Part shown: one piece after another, positions 1 to 8,152 of the stretch
Numbering within the stretch: position 1 is the stretch's first letter
Layout of the letters: each line of letters begins with the position of its first letter
Origin: Akkermansiaceae bacterium
GTDB taxonomy: Bacteria; Verrucomicrobiota; Verrucomicrobiia; Verrucomicrobiales; Akkermansiaceae
Reading direction: 5' to 3'
DNA length: 49,404 nt
Assembly (NCBI GenBank): GCA_028822935.1
Contig: JAPKCM010000036.1
Location: forward strand, 1 to 49,404
Made by a program: the position numbers and the translations under genes
The notes under the pieces: generated by a model
Told to the model about the DNA's origin: nothing
Seen by the model: the letters and a program-made list of their open reading frames with translations, nothing else
Databases searched by the model: none

Positions 1-57
1 TGCGGGATAGCTTCATGGACAAGATTTTGACCGATCTGAATTACACCGTGGATTCAG

Positions 58-150
58 ATGCTCAATGTCGCCAGCTTTGTCGTAATAATCGTTGTTCCGC
101 TGGTCGTTGTCGGTCTTATTCGTTATTTCTCCCCTCGTCTCAAATCCTAG
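58..150 (+). CDS. Small hydrophobic ORF or tail of an upstream membrane protein
   Basis: A 30-residue frame beginning MLNVASFVVIIVV is almost entirely one predicted membrane helix with a short basic end (RYFSPRLKS), and it stops 4 nt before the ATG at 155. A different frame is open from the left edge (position 3) through about position 57 and reads RDSFMDKILTDLNYTVDS, which looks coding; beyond that it turns Cys/Arg-rich and loses protein-like character. Joining the two would need a single-base shift near 54-58 and would give the C-terminus of a membrane protein truncated by the window edge. It may instead be a genuine one-helix small protein. No family recognised. Confidence 0.3.
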   Translation: MLNVASFVVIIVVPLVVVGLIRYFSPRLKS

Positions 151-154
151 ACTC

Positions 155-2650
155 ATGGTTCAAACGCTCCATAACAATACCCCGGTCAAAGCAGAATTTG
201 TAGTCCCACAAACGAACTTGCCATCCCAAGCGAGGGTGGTCGTGGTGGGTGGCGGAATTGCAGGCTGCGGGGTTGCCTACCAGCTGGCGCTGGCGGGATG
301 GAATGATGTTGTTTTACTGGAGCAATCATCATTGGCCTCGGGGACGACGTGGCACTCGGCAGGACAGGTTGGACAGCTCCGGGCGAGTTCGGCTCAGACC
401 ATGGTGAACAAAGCTTCAACAGAAATCTTTGCCAGTCTCTTGGAAGACACTGGGCACGATCCTGGCTGGCTTCAGTGTGGCGGACTTCAATTGGCCTCTT
501 CTGATGAACGCCTCTATCAACTCCAGAGGAATGCCGCGATGGCCGAGGTCTTTGGCGTAGAGGCGACGATGATCTCAGGAGAGAAATGCGCACAGTATTA
601 CCCGATGTTGAATACCGAGGATTTGAAGGGCGGGATTTATCTTCCCGGGGATGGTCGGGTCTTGCCAGGAGAGTGCACCATCGCGCTGGCAAAAGGGGCG
701 ATGAAGCGGGGGGTGAAGATTATCGAGAATACTCGCTGTGAGGCCTTGATTGTCGAGGAGGGCCAACTCAAACGGATCACCGGAGTGAAAACCAATCGGG
801 GTGAGATCAAAGCGGATTGGGTCATCATGGCCGGGAACATGTGGATGCGTCAGATGGGGCTTCAGGCTGAGATCGATATTCCCGTTTATCCCTGTGAGCA
901 TCATTATGTCATTACGCGGCCGGTTGAGGGCATCACACGTGAATGCCCCTGCGCCCGTGATCCGAATGCGGGACTCTATTTTCGTGCGCTCGATGATGGC
1001 GGGCTCAAACTAGGAGCCTTTAAAAAGCGATCCAAGCCATGGCAAATCGGCGATGCGGTGCCCGATAAATTCGCCTTTGATTTATTGGAGCCGGATTGGC
1101 CGGATTTTGAGGAACCGTTTAGTGATCACATGCATCGACTAAAAGGGATCTCCCGAGATGATATTGTGAAGTTCATCAACGGCCCGGAAGCCTTTACCCC
1201 GGATAACAATTTCATCATGGGCCAACCCTTCATGACCGAGGGGCTCTTTGTCCTGGGTGGCTGGAATTCAGCCGGGATCGCTTGCTCGGGTGGCGCGGCA
1301 AAGTATGCCGTGGAGTGGATTGAAAATGGAGGGATGACTCTGGATCTTTGCTCGGTCGATATCCGGCGATTTATGCCCTTCCAAAATGGGCGGAAATACC
1401 TGCAAGAGCGAGTCAGTGAAGTGCTGGGACTCCACTATCAAATGGCTTGGCCGGGACGACAGATGGAGACCTCCCGGGGAATTCGTTCATCGGCTCTTTA
1501 TGAAAAGCACAAGGCGCACAATGCCTGTTTCGGTGAAACGGCTGGATGGGAGCGACCCTTCTTCTATGCGCCTTCGGGGGAGAAGGCGGAGTTCGAATAC
1601 TCATTCCTAGAGCAGAACTGGCAGAAGTGGACAGCTGGAGAAGTAAAGGCCTGCCGGAAAGATGTCGCGCTCTTGGATCAATCGACTTTTGCCAAATATC
1701 GTTTCAGCGGAAAGGACGCATTGGGTATTTTGCAGAACCTATGTGGGGCAGATATTGACACCAAGATCAATAAGACAATTTACACCGGTCTCTTTAATGA
1801 AAAGGGAACTTTTGAAAGTGACCTGACCGTGGTGCGCGAGTCCGAGGATTCCTTTTACCTCATCACCGCGACAGGTCAGCAGATGAAGGATTACGACTGG
1901 ATTACGCGTCACACACCCGAGAGTGCCGATGCCACGCTCATGGATGTCACTGAGGACAGGGCCGTGCTATCGGTGATGGGTCCGAATTCCCGCAAACTGT
2001 TAGAGAAAATCTCTGAGGTCGATTTCTCCAATGAAGCGTTTCCCTTTGGAACTTCTCAGTTGATTGAAATCGCCGGGATCAAACTACGGGCTATCCGTCT
2101 AAGCTATGTCGGTGAACTTGGCTGGGAACTTCATCTCCCTTCCGGTAATGCCCCTGCTTTGTGGGATGTTTTGTTTGAAAAAGGAGCACGCCCCATCGGG
2201 AATAATGCCATCTCGGCCATGCGGATTGAGAAATCCTATCGGGCCTACGGCCACGAACTCTCACCGGATGAAACACCGCTCGAAGCAGGACTGGGATTTG
2301 CGGTTTGTTGGGAGAAGGACTTCCTTGGAAAAGAAGCCCTGCTCGCGCAAAAAGAAACCGGACTCAAAAAACGAATGATCAACTTTGTCCTCGAAGACGC
2401 CTCAGTAAAGCTTTGGGGAAGCGAGCCGATCCTCTGTAATGGCGAAGTCTGCGGCTACACTTCCAGTGCTTGTTTCAGCCCGACTTTAGGAAAGAGCATC
2501 GCCATGGGCTATGTGAAATTCGAGCAAAAATTCACAGCGACTTTCCTTCGCGAAAATAATTTTGCCATTGTGAATTTGGGTAAGACACATGATGCTATTG
2601 CTTCCCTTTCCGCGCCCTACGATCCAAAACGTGAGAAGGTGAACGGATAA
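155..2650 (+). CDS. FAD-dependent dimethylglycine/sarcosine dehydrogenase-like protein (DAO + GcvT domains)
   Basis: Predicted flavoprotein that oxidatively demethylates an N-methylglycine (dimethylglycine or sarcosine) and passes the one-carbon unit to tetrahydrofolate. The N-terminal half is a DAO-type FAD domain with the dinucleotide motif VVGGGIAGCG near residues 30-40. TTWHSAGQVG follows; its His matches the residue that carries covalent FAD in mammalian DMGDH/SARDH. The C-terminal half is a GcvT/aminomethyltransferase domain (FGETAGWERPFF at the junction; LEAGLGFAVCWEKDFLG near the end), in the order of the DMGDH/SARDH family, and the 831-residue length fits that family. I chose the ATG at 155 because the 21 upstream in-frame codons have no family similarity. 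Substrate cannot be set from sequence. No ETF or THF gene is adjacent. Confidence 0.92.
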   Translation: MVQTLHNNTPVKAEFVVPQTNLPSQARVVVVGGGIAGCGVAYQLALAGWNDVVLLEQSSLASGTTWHSAGQVGQLRASSAQTMVNKASTEIFASLLEDTGHDPGWLQCGGLQLASSDERLYQLQRNAAMAEVFGVEATMISGEKCAQYYPMLNTEDLKGGIYLPGDGRVLPGECTIALAKGAMKRGVKIIENTRCEALIVEEGQLKRITGVKTNRGEIKADWVIMAGNMWMRQMGLQAEIDIPVYPCEHHYVITRPVEGITRECPCARDPNAGLYFRALDDGGLKLGAFKKRSKPWQIGDAVPDKFAFDLLEPDWPDFEEPFSDHMHRLKGISRDDIVKFINGPEAFTPDNNFIMGQPFMTEGLFVLGGWNSAGIACSGGAAKYAVEWIENGGMTLDLCSVDIRRFMPFQNGRKYLQERVSEVLGLHYQMAWPGRQMETSRGIRSSALYEKHKAHNACFGETAGWERPFFYAPSGEKAEFEYSFLEQNWQKWTAGEVKACRKDVALLDQSTFAKYRFSGKDALGILQNLCGADIDTKINKTIYTGLFNEKGTFESDLTVVRESEDSFYLITATGQQMKDYDWITRHTPESADATLMDVTEDRAVLSVMGPNSRKLLEKISEVDFSNEAFPFGTSQLIEIAGIKLRAIRLSYVGELGWELHLPSGNAPALWDVLFEKGARPIGNNAISAMRIEKSYRAYGHELSPDETPLEAGLGFAVCWEKDFLGKEALLAQKETGLKKRMINFVLEDASVKLWGSEPILCNGEVCGYTSSACFSPTLGKSIAMGYVKFEQKFTATFLRENNFAIVNLGKTHDAIASLSAPYDPKREKVNG

Positions 2651-2654
2651 TTCC

Positions 2655-2756
2655 ATGAAAGGACTCATTTTAAAAGTCGACGACGAACTCACTCCCGCCG
2701 AAGGACGCCTCATCGTCTCCACCGCCCTCGGACACATCCATACCGTTGCACCCTAG
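2655..2756 (+). CDS. 33-residue ORF between flavoenzyme and lipoprotein gene
   Basis: A short frame, MKGLILKVDDELTPAEGR followed by 15 further residues, starts 4 nt after the flavoenzyme stop and ends 2 nt before the ATG of the following lipoprotein gene. It has normal composition, no signal peptide and no recognised motif. The tight packing on both sides would allow translational coupling, so it could be a real small protein, a leader peptide for the lipoprotein gene, or chance. No family assignment. Confidence 0.27.
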   Translation: MKGLILKVDDELTPAEGRLIVSTALGHIHTVAP

Positions 2757-2758
2757 CT

Positions 2759-3814
2759 ATGAAACGACTCCTCCTCTTTCTCTGCTTCGCCATCCAAGCG
2801 ATCGCCTGCCAAGTCCCGGTCTTTCGCTACGCACTCGAACGCTGGGAAGCCGACACCTTTCGTCTGCAACTGATCACCAGAGGAAATCCCCCAACAGACC
2901 TTCAAACGATCCCTAAAAATTTAAATCTCGAATTCGAGGCGCTGGATCTCGACACGCTCACGCCAGCGCAACAACTTTCCGTCGTAGGACTCGAAAAAAT
3001 CACCGAGTATCCCTCCTTCCTCCTACATCCCCCTGAAAGCTGGAAAAACCCGGAGCCACTCGTTTTTGAAGGAACCAGCGCGGCCCTTCAAAGCATTATC
3101 GATTCACCAATCCGCCAGCTCATTAAAAATGACCTTCTAAGTGGTCACTCCACCGTCTGGTTGCTGGTAGAAGGAACTGATGAAGAAGCCAACGAGGCCA
3201 CCTATCAGCAGCTCCAAGAAACCCTTAAAAAGGCACAGGAACAAATTAGCCTTCCCGAAGGCGTCATTCAAGCCGATCAAATTGGAAAAGTCGGCGATAA
3301 CATCAGCCTCGACGACGTCCTCCGCTCGACCATCCCCCTCAGAATCTCCTTCAAGATCGAACGTGTCCTTCGCTCAAACATTAAGGAACAATCATTCCTA
3401 CGTATTCTCACCGCCAACCGCTACTCACCACCCGAAGAACCCCTTGTCATCCCCATCTTCGGACGTGGCCGCACCCCTGGCCCGCTTCTCGGCAGCTCCA
3501 TCACTCCCGAAGACATCATCAATGCCTGCGAATATCTCTGTGGTGCCTGTTCCTGCCAGGTCAAAAGCGGCAACCCTGGCTACGATCTTCTCTTCCTCGC
3601 CAACTGGCGGAAAAACCTCCAGTCCGGACTCGTCGTCATCGACAAAGAACTCCCCGCCATTCTTCCAACCTTGAACGACGAAATCGACACCGAACCCAAA
3701 GACTCCAGTGCCCTTAATTCATACATTGTCGAGATCCCTCCAACCCTCGTCATCGGAACCCTTGTCGGTCTCTGCCTGGTCATCGGAACGATTGTCATTT
3801 TAAAGAAAAGCTAA
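2759..3814 (+). CDS. Lipoprotein of a paralogous family with CQVPVFRYALERW and CGACSC motifs
   Basis: Function unknown. The N-terminus is a signal peptide ending at Cys17 (QAIAC-QVPVF), which fits a lipobox. Directly after it comes the motif QVPVFRYALERWEADTF. The middle holds PIFGRGRTPGPLLG, then C257, C261, C264 and C266 in the segment CEYLCGACSC, followed by NPGYDLLFLANW. The C-terminus is a second hydrophobic helix (about residues 326-347) ending LKKS. The same features in the same order occur in the protein at 9853-10962, so the two are paralogs. The CxxCxC cluster could bind a metal or form disulfides; this is inference. The gene sits 5 nt before an FtsX-type permease gene, so the two are probably one operon and may act as one envelope complex. 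Confidence 0.85.
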   Translation: MKRLLLFLCFAIQAIACQVPVFRYALERWEADTFRLQLITRGNPPTDLQTIPKNLNLEFEALDLDTLTPAQQLSVVGLEKITEYPSFLLHPPESWKNPEPLVFEGTSAALQSIIDSPIRQLIKNDLLSGHSTVWLLVEGTDEEANEATYQQLQETLKKAQEQISLPEGVIQADQIGKVGDNISLDDVLRSTIPLRISFKIERVLRSNIKEQSFLRILTANRYSPPEEPLVIPIFGRGRTPGPLLGSSITPEDIINACEYLCGACSCQVKSGNPGYDLLFLANWRKNLQSGLVVIDKELPAILPTLNDEIDTEPKDSSALNSYIVEIPPTLVIGTLVGLCLVIGTIVILKKS

Positions 3815-3819
3815 ACACT

Positions 3820-5031
3820 ATGTTTCTCGCCGAAATCAAACACCGGAAGTACAACTTCATACTCGGCACACTTGCAGTGACAGCCGCGATCGTCGTCTGG
3901 CTCACCTCCACCGACAGCCTCACCAGCTTCGATCGCAATACCGTGGCCCAGCTCGCCGATCTCGAAGAGAAAACTAATGAGGAACTAAAAAAGCTCGAAG
4001 ACGACATTCGCAAAACCATGAAAGGGCTTGGGTTTAACGTCTTCCTTTTCCCCAAAGGAGAAGAGCTTTGGCAGATCAAGGAACGAGGATATTCAGAACA
4101 AACAATGCCCCAGGATTCAGTCGACAAACTTGCCGAGAGCAAAATCGTCACCGTCAACCATCTCCTGCCCCAACTCTCCCGCCGTATCCAATGGAAGGAG
4201 CAGAAGCGCTCTATCCTCCTCATCGGTATCGAAGGCCAGGTCCCCATCGCCCATCGCTCAAAAAAGAAACCCATCATGAGCCCCCTTGCCCCGGGCTCCA
4301 TCAATCTCGGACACGATCTTCACAACTCTCTTAGCCTTAAAAAAGGCGACACCATCACCCTAAACGAGAAAAGCTACCTCGTCGCCCAAACTCACCCGCC
4401 CCGCAATTTCATCGACGATGGCTCCGCATGGATTCACCTCGATGAAGCGCAGGAAATATTTGGCCAAAAGGACCAAATCAACTCTATCCTCGCCCTCGGC
4501 TGCAACTGCGCCAGCATCGACCGACTTGGTGAGATCCGCAGTGAAATCTCCACCATCCTTCCTGACGTACAAATCATCGAACTAGGCTCCTCAGCGATGG
4601 TCCGCGCCGAGGCCCGGAACAAGGTCGGCGACCGGGCTCGCGACGCCAAACAAGCCATCCTTGAAAACCGAAACTCCGCACGAAGCGAACGCGCCCGCTT
4701 CTCCTCCGTCCTCAGCCCCCTCATCGCCGCCGGAGCCTTCCTCGCCCTCGCCTACCTCGCCTTCGCCAACGTCCGCGAACGCCTCCCTGAAATCGGCACT
4801 CTCCGCGCGATCGGCGTGAGCCACCGTAAAATCGCCGCTCTTCTCCTCGGCCGGGCTGCCCTCATCGGCCTTCTGGGAACCACCCTAGCCTTCGTCATTT
4901 CCATGGCGATTTCATTCCCATTCCCCGGCACCACATGGCTCCTCGTTCCTCTTGGGAGCGCCGCCACGGCCTGGCTTTCCACGATCTACGCTTTAACAAA
5001 AGACCCTGTCACCATCCTGCGCCATGACTAA
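3820..5031 (+). CDS. FtsX/MacB-type ABC transporter permease
   Basis: Predicted inner-membrane permease of the MacB/LolCE (type VII) ABC group. It has one N-terminal helix (about residues 12-30), a large periplasmic domain of about 260 residues that begins with a charged coiled coil (LEEKTNEELKKLEDDIRK), and three C-terminal helices (about 292-313, 335-361, 367-390). RERLPEIGTLRAIGVSHRKI between the last helices is the usual FtsX-domain coupling segment. Such permeases move lipoproteins or peptides between inner membrane and periplasm rather than importing solutes. No ATPase is encoded on this strand; the LolD-like ATPase at 8880-9545 is the obvious candidate partner. The gene converges on the minus-strand operon with only 15 nt between the stops. 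Confidence 0.85.
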   Translation: MFLAEIKHRKYNFILGTLAVTAAIVVWLTSTDSLTSFDRNTVAQLADLEEKTNEELKKLEDDIRKTMKGLGFNVFLFPKGEELWQIKERGYSEQTMPQDSVDKLAESKIVTVNHLLPQLSRRIQWKEQKRSILLIGIEGQVPIAHRSKKKPIMSPLAPGSINLGHDLHNSLSLKKGDTITLNEKSYLVAQTHPPRNFIDDGSAWIHLDEAQEIFGQKDQINSILALGCNCASIDRLGEIRSEISTILPDVQIIELGSSAMVRAEARNKVGDRARDAKQAILENRNSARSERARFSSVLSPLIAAGAFLALAYLAFANVRERLPEIGTLRAIGVSHRKIAALLLGRAALIGLLGTTLAFVISMAISFPFPGTTWLLVPLGSAATAWLSTIYALTKDPVTILRHD

Positions 5032-5046
5032 AAATCATCCTCGCTC

Positions 5047-5670
5047 TTACCCCATCACCACGACTCGATCCGCAATCGCGTCCGCTTCTCTTCTTGAGTG
5101 AGTCACGTGCAAGGCCGTCACGCCTTCCCTCTCGATCATCTCACGGATGACCTGTAGCACTTCATCGTGCCTAGCTTCATCCAAGCCTGTCAGCGCTTCA
5201 TCCAGACAGAGTAAACGTGGTCTCAGCGCAAGTGCCCGCCCCAACGCCACCCTCCTCGCCTCGCCTCCGGAAAGTCCTTTCGGCAATCGCTCCATCAATT
5301 GCTCCAATCCCAAATCTGACGCGAGTCCTTCCACTCGATCTCTCATCTCGTCGCGATCCCAACGATGCAACTTTGGACCAAACTCCAATTGCTCCCTCAC
5401 CGTGAGTGTTGGAAAAAGGGCGATATCCTGAGGCACCAACCCGATCATTCGAGCTCCCGGAGGCAAGTTTGTGATGTCCACTCCGCCCAAGAAGATTCTC
5501 CCACTCAACACCCCTCCGCTCCGCAGCCCGCAAACGGCCTCCATCAAGGTTGTCTTCCCACACCCGCTCGGTCCCATCAGCGCGACACACTCACCTTCAT
5601 CGATGGATAACGAAAAATCGCTAAGCTTAAAACCACCTACTCTTACGGTGAGATCTTTGACCTCCAGCAT
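5047..5670 (-). CDS. ABC transporter ATP-binding protein, molybdate/ModC-like
   Basis: A 207-residue nucleotide-binding subunit. It has Walker A GPSGCGKTT (residues 33-41), Q-loop LVPQDIALFPTL, signature LSGGEARRVALGRAL, Walker B LLCLDEALTGLD and switch His in HVTHSRREAD. It lacks the C-terminal regulatory (TOBE) domain of full-length ModC, so it is a minimal ATPase. Its ATG overlaps the stop of the upstream ModB-like permease gene by one base (TGATG), pointing to coupled translation and a shared transporter. The reading frame is open for 96 codons further upstream, but that part is antisense-like sequence inside the permease gene, so I start at MLEVKDLTV. It is the last gene of the five-gene operon. 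Confidence 0.9.
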   Translation of the reverse strand: MLEVKDLTVRVGGFKLSDFSLSIDEGECVALMGPSGCGKTTLMEAVCGLRSGGVLSGRIFLGGVDITNLPPGARMIGLVPQDIALFPTLTVREQLEFGPKLHRWDRDEMRDRVEGLASDLGLEQLMERLPKGLSGGEARRVALGRALALRPRLLCLDEALTGLDEARHDEVLQVIREMIEREGVTALHVTHSRREADAIADRVVVMG

Positions 5671-6659
5671 CAAATCGCCCCTCCTCTCCCGACGAAAAAT
5701 CTCACCAACATCAAAATCGCTACCGCGAGTAATATCATCAACAATGAAATCGCAGCCGCTCCCGGTAGGTTTCCAATATTGATTTCCAAAAAGACCGACG
5801 TTGCCAACACCTCTGTCCGCCCTCGAGTCGCTCCGGCAAAGATCAAGACCGGCCCAAACTCTCCCAATGATCGTGCCCACGCCATCGTTCCCGCTGCCAC
5901 CATCCCTTTTCCAGCCAGAGGCAAAACCACTCGCGTAAAAGCCTGTCCCCGATGACACCCAAGGGTCATCGCAACCTCCTCATATCGTGGGCTGATCTGA
6001 TCGAAGGTCGTTCTCATTGTCCGCACCGCAAAGGCGGCCGCCACTGGAAACTGGGCCAAGACGATCCCCAGAGGATGGAAGGTCATCGGCAACCCTAATC
6101 CACTCGTCACCTCCTCCAGAGAACCCGAACCCCGTATCAGCACTGCCGCTACCGCAAATACCCCACCAATAAAAAGCAATGCTCTGGGAATCATCGAACG
6201 ACCACTTCCTTTAACCCTCCAGATGCAACCGACACAAGCTGCCAAACAAAGCCCTCCAGCCATCATCCAACAACAAGTGGATGGAGAAACTCGGTTAAAT
6301 AAAATCAAGAGACTCAGCCCCACAATGAGCGGAGGAAGGAGAATCGGAATATCGAGAATGGTATCGATGAAAGCACGTCCACGAAATTGGTAACGGGACA
6401 AGAGATAAGCCAGGGGCACCGCGACCAAAACCGAAAAAATGGCAGTGGCCGTGCAGGTGACAATAGTCAATTTAATCGACCTCTGAATATCGGCATCTCG
6501 CAGAACGTTTCCAATATCCTCCCACGAAACAGTGAGAACATTCGCCCCAACCATCAAGACCAACATCCCGACATAAGCAATCAAGACGACGATTAAAAAG
6601 AGCACGAAAGGAAGCTCCGGTTTGACCCGCCAGGGTCGTTGATTTTCGCCAGACTCCAT
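5670..6659 (-). CDS. ABC transporter permease, molybdate/tungstate (ModB)-like, with insertion
   Basis: Membrane subunit of an importer of the oxyanion type. The EAA loop, EEVAMTLGCHRGQAFTRVVL followed by ARSLGEFGPVLIFAG, closely follows the ModB pattern. The core helices flank DILDIPILLPPLIVGLSLL. At about 329 residues it is longer than typical ModB (220-280). The excess lies near residues 125-185 and has a Cys-containing hydrophobic stretch plus another hydrophobic stretch, perhaps two extra helices. A GTG lies one codon before the chosen ATG. The gene starts about 8 nt after the binding-protein stop, whose last codons (GAGGAAG) can serve as its ribosome-binding site. Confidence 0.87.
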   Translation of the reverse strand: MESGENQRPWRVKPELPFVLFLIVVLIAYVGMLVLMVGANVLTVSWEDIGNVLRDADIQRSIKLTIVTCTATAIFSVLVAVPLAYLLSRYQFRGRAFIDTILDIPILLPPLIVGLSLLILFNRVSPSTCCWMMAGGLCLAACVGCIWRVKGSGRSMIPRALLFIGGVFAVAAVLIRGSGSLEEVTSGLGLPMTFHPLGIVLAQFPVAAAFAVRTMRTTFDQISPRYEEVAMTLGCHRGQAFTRVVLPLAGKGMVAAGTMAWARSLGEFGPVLIFAGATRGRTEVLATSVFLEINIGNLPGAAAISLLMILLAVAILMLVRFFVGRGGAI

Positions 6660-6667
6660 CACTTCAC

Positions 6668-8152
6668 TTACTTTGCTTCCTCCAGTTTCCAGGTAAAGCC
6701 CAGCTTCTCGAAGTCGCTTCTTGCTTCTTCACTACTGAGCGATTCTCCCAAGCGTTTCATTAATTCAGGATGAGCGGTCTCACGGGCCACCGCATACGGT
6801 TGCTCGGCAAATGCCAAGTCGTCATTGAGATCGACAATCTCGCATTCCTTCAAGGTCACGGGACTCGCGAGCGCATTGCTCTGATACACAAGGGCAGCAT
6901 CCAGTGAACGGGCCTGCATCGCCGACACCAAATCATCCCCTTTTGCGACTTTCACCGTAATATTATCAAGCTCGACATTCCGTCTCGTGAGCATTTCATG
7001 AGTCAGTTGACCCAAGGCACTTTTTTCCTCATCACACACCCCGAGCTTTACTCCTGCTTGCGAAAGATCACCGAGCGAAAAGAGCCTCTTGGGATTCCCT
7101 TTTGCCACCAGTAAAACGATCTCGTTCCCTGTCATCACCGTGCCCGGAAAAAACCGGTCATCGACCATCTCTAAAAACTTGATGTCACAGGAAAAATACC
7201 CAGCGGGCTGACTCCCTGCTTTCATCATTCCCACCAAGGTCCCGCATCCTTCAAAGACGGTATTCACACGGCATCCTTCCCGCCTTTCAAAGCCTCGAAT
7301 TCTCTCCTGAATGGCAGGACGAAGCATCGATCCCGAAAATAAGGTCACCTTCGGAATATCGACCCAAGCATCACCTACGTCAGGAATCTGGAACGCCATT
7401 TCCACGAAGACCTTTCTCCCGCGATCACGCGACGTGACATAGCGGGCGAAATGTAATGCCCGGCTAGCATCCTTGCTCGATGTCAAGACACCGATCCCCG
7501 CCAGCTTAGAACGCTTTGTAAACTCAGGCACTGGGATCCACTCTACCTCAGGAAAATTCTTCGCCACCGCATCCCACGCGATTGCCGCATCCACTGCCCC
7601 CGTCGCGACATCTTCCACGATCATATTTACGGTGGGTTTGGTCACGACGACATTCGGCTCAACGCCATCCAACAAACCCTCCTGAGCAAGAACCGTCCAG
7701 GTATGTTTCCCCACCGAGGTTGACTTCTCTCCCAGGGAAATTTTCAGTCCCTCGCGTGCGAGATCCTGCAATGTTCCAATGTTTCGAGGATTTCCTTTTG
7801 GCACCACAATCCCAGCCGAAAGTTGCGCCACCGGCATAGATTCCATGATCAATCCCTTGCTACGAACCGACTCTACATAACTTTGATCCGCGGGAAGATA
7901 AAGATCTCCCCCGGCAACCATCAATTGACTTTCCAATGCACCGGAGCCACCAAATTGAAGAATAATTTTAATGCCAAACTCCTCCTCATATTGTCGGGCG
8001 ATTTCACTCATCGGCCTCCGCAATCCAGCCGCACAATGAACCAGTAAACTGCCCTTTCCCCGCTCGATCTCGTTACGGTCATTAGCCAGCCACCATAATG
8101 CCGACCCCAACAGGGCCAGCAAAAAGAATAAAATCAGGATCGGACGTTTCAT
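6668..8152 (-). CDS. Tandem (duplicated) ModA-like extracytoplasmic solute-binding protein
   Basis: A 494-residue protein with an N-terminal membrane anchor or signal (residues 4-23) followed by two consecutive periplasmic binding domains of the molybdate/oxyanion (SBP type 2) class. Domain 1 begins LLVHCAAGLRRPMSEIARQY with FGGSGALESQL; domain 2 begins VTLFSGSMLRPAIQERIRGF with EGCGTLVGMMKAG. Each has the expected following elements (VVPKGNPRN / LVAKGNPKR; AAIAWDA / AALVYQS). Single ModA proteins are about 230-260 residues, so this is a fusion of two copies. The start codon overlaps the ThiF-like gene stop (ATGA). It likely delivers one or two ligands to the ModB/ModC-like subunits downstream; the ligand is unknown. 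Confidence 0.88.
   Translation of the reverse strand: MKRPILILFFLLALLGSALWWLANDRNEIERGKGSLLVHCAAGLRRPMSEIARQYEEEFGIKIILQFGGSGALESQLMVAGGDLYLPADQSYVESVRSKGLIMESMPVAQLSAGIVVPKGNPRNIGTLQDLAREGLKISLGEKSTSVGKHTWTVLAQEGLLDGVEPNVVVTKPTVNMIVEDVATGAVDAAIAWDAVAKNFPEVEWIPVPEFTKRSKLAGIGVLTSSKDASRALHFARYVTSRDRGRKVFVEMAFQIPDVGDAWVDIPKVTLFSGSMLRPAIQERIRGFERREGCRVNTVFEGCGTLVGMMKAGSQPAGYFSCDIKFLEMVDDRFFPGTVMTGNEIVLLVAKGNPKRLFSLGDLSQAGVKLGVCDEEKSALGQLTHEMLTRRNVELDNITVKVAKGDDLVSAMQARSLDAALVYQSNALASPVTLKECEIVDLNDDLAFAEQPYAVARETAHPELMKRLGESLSSEEARSDFEKLGFTWKLEEAK

Noticed and set aside
5671-5958. Upstream extension of the ModC-like ATPase (96 more codons)
   Set aside because: It runs inside the ModB-like permease gene in another frame, is Gly/Asp/Ser-rich without family similarity, and the inner ATG overlaps the permease stop as expected for coupled genes.
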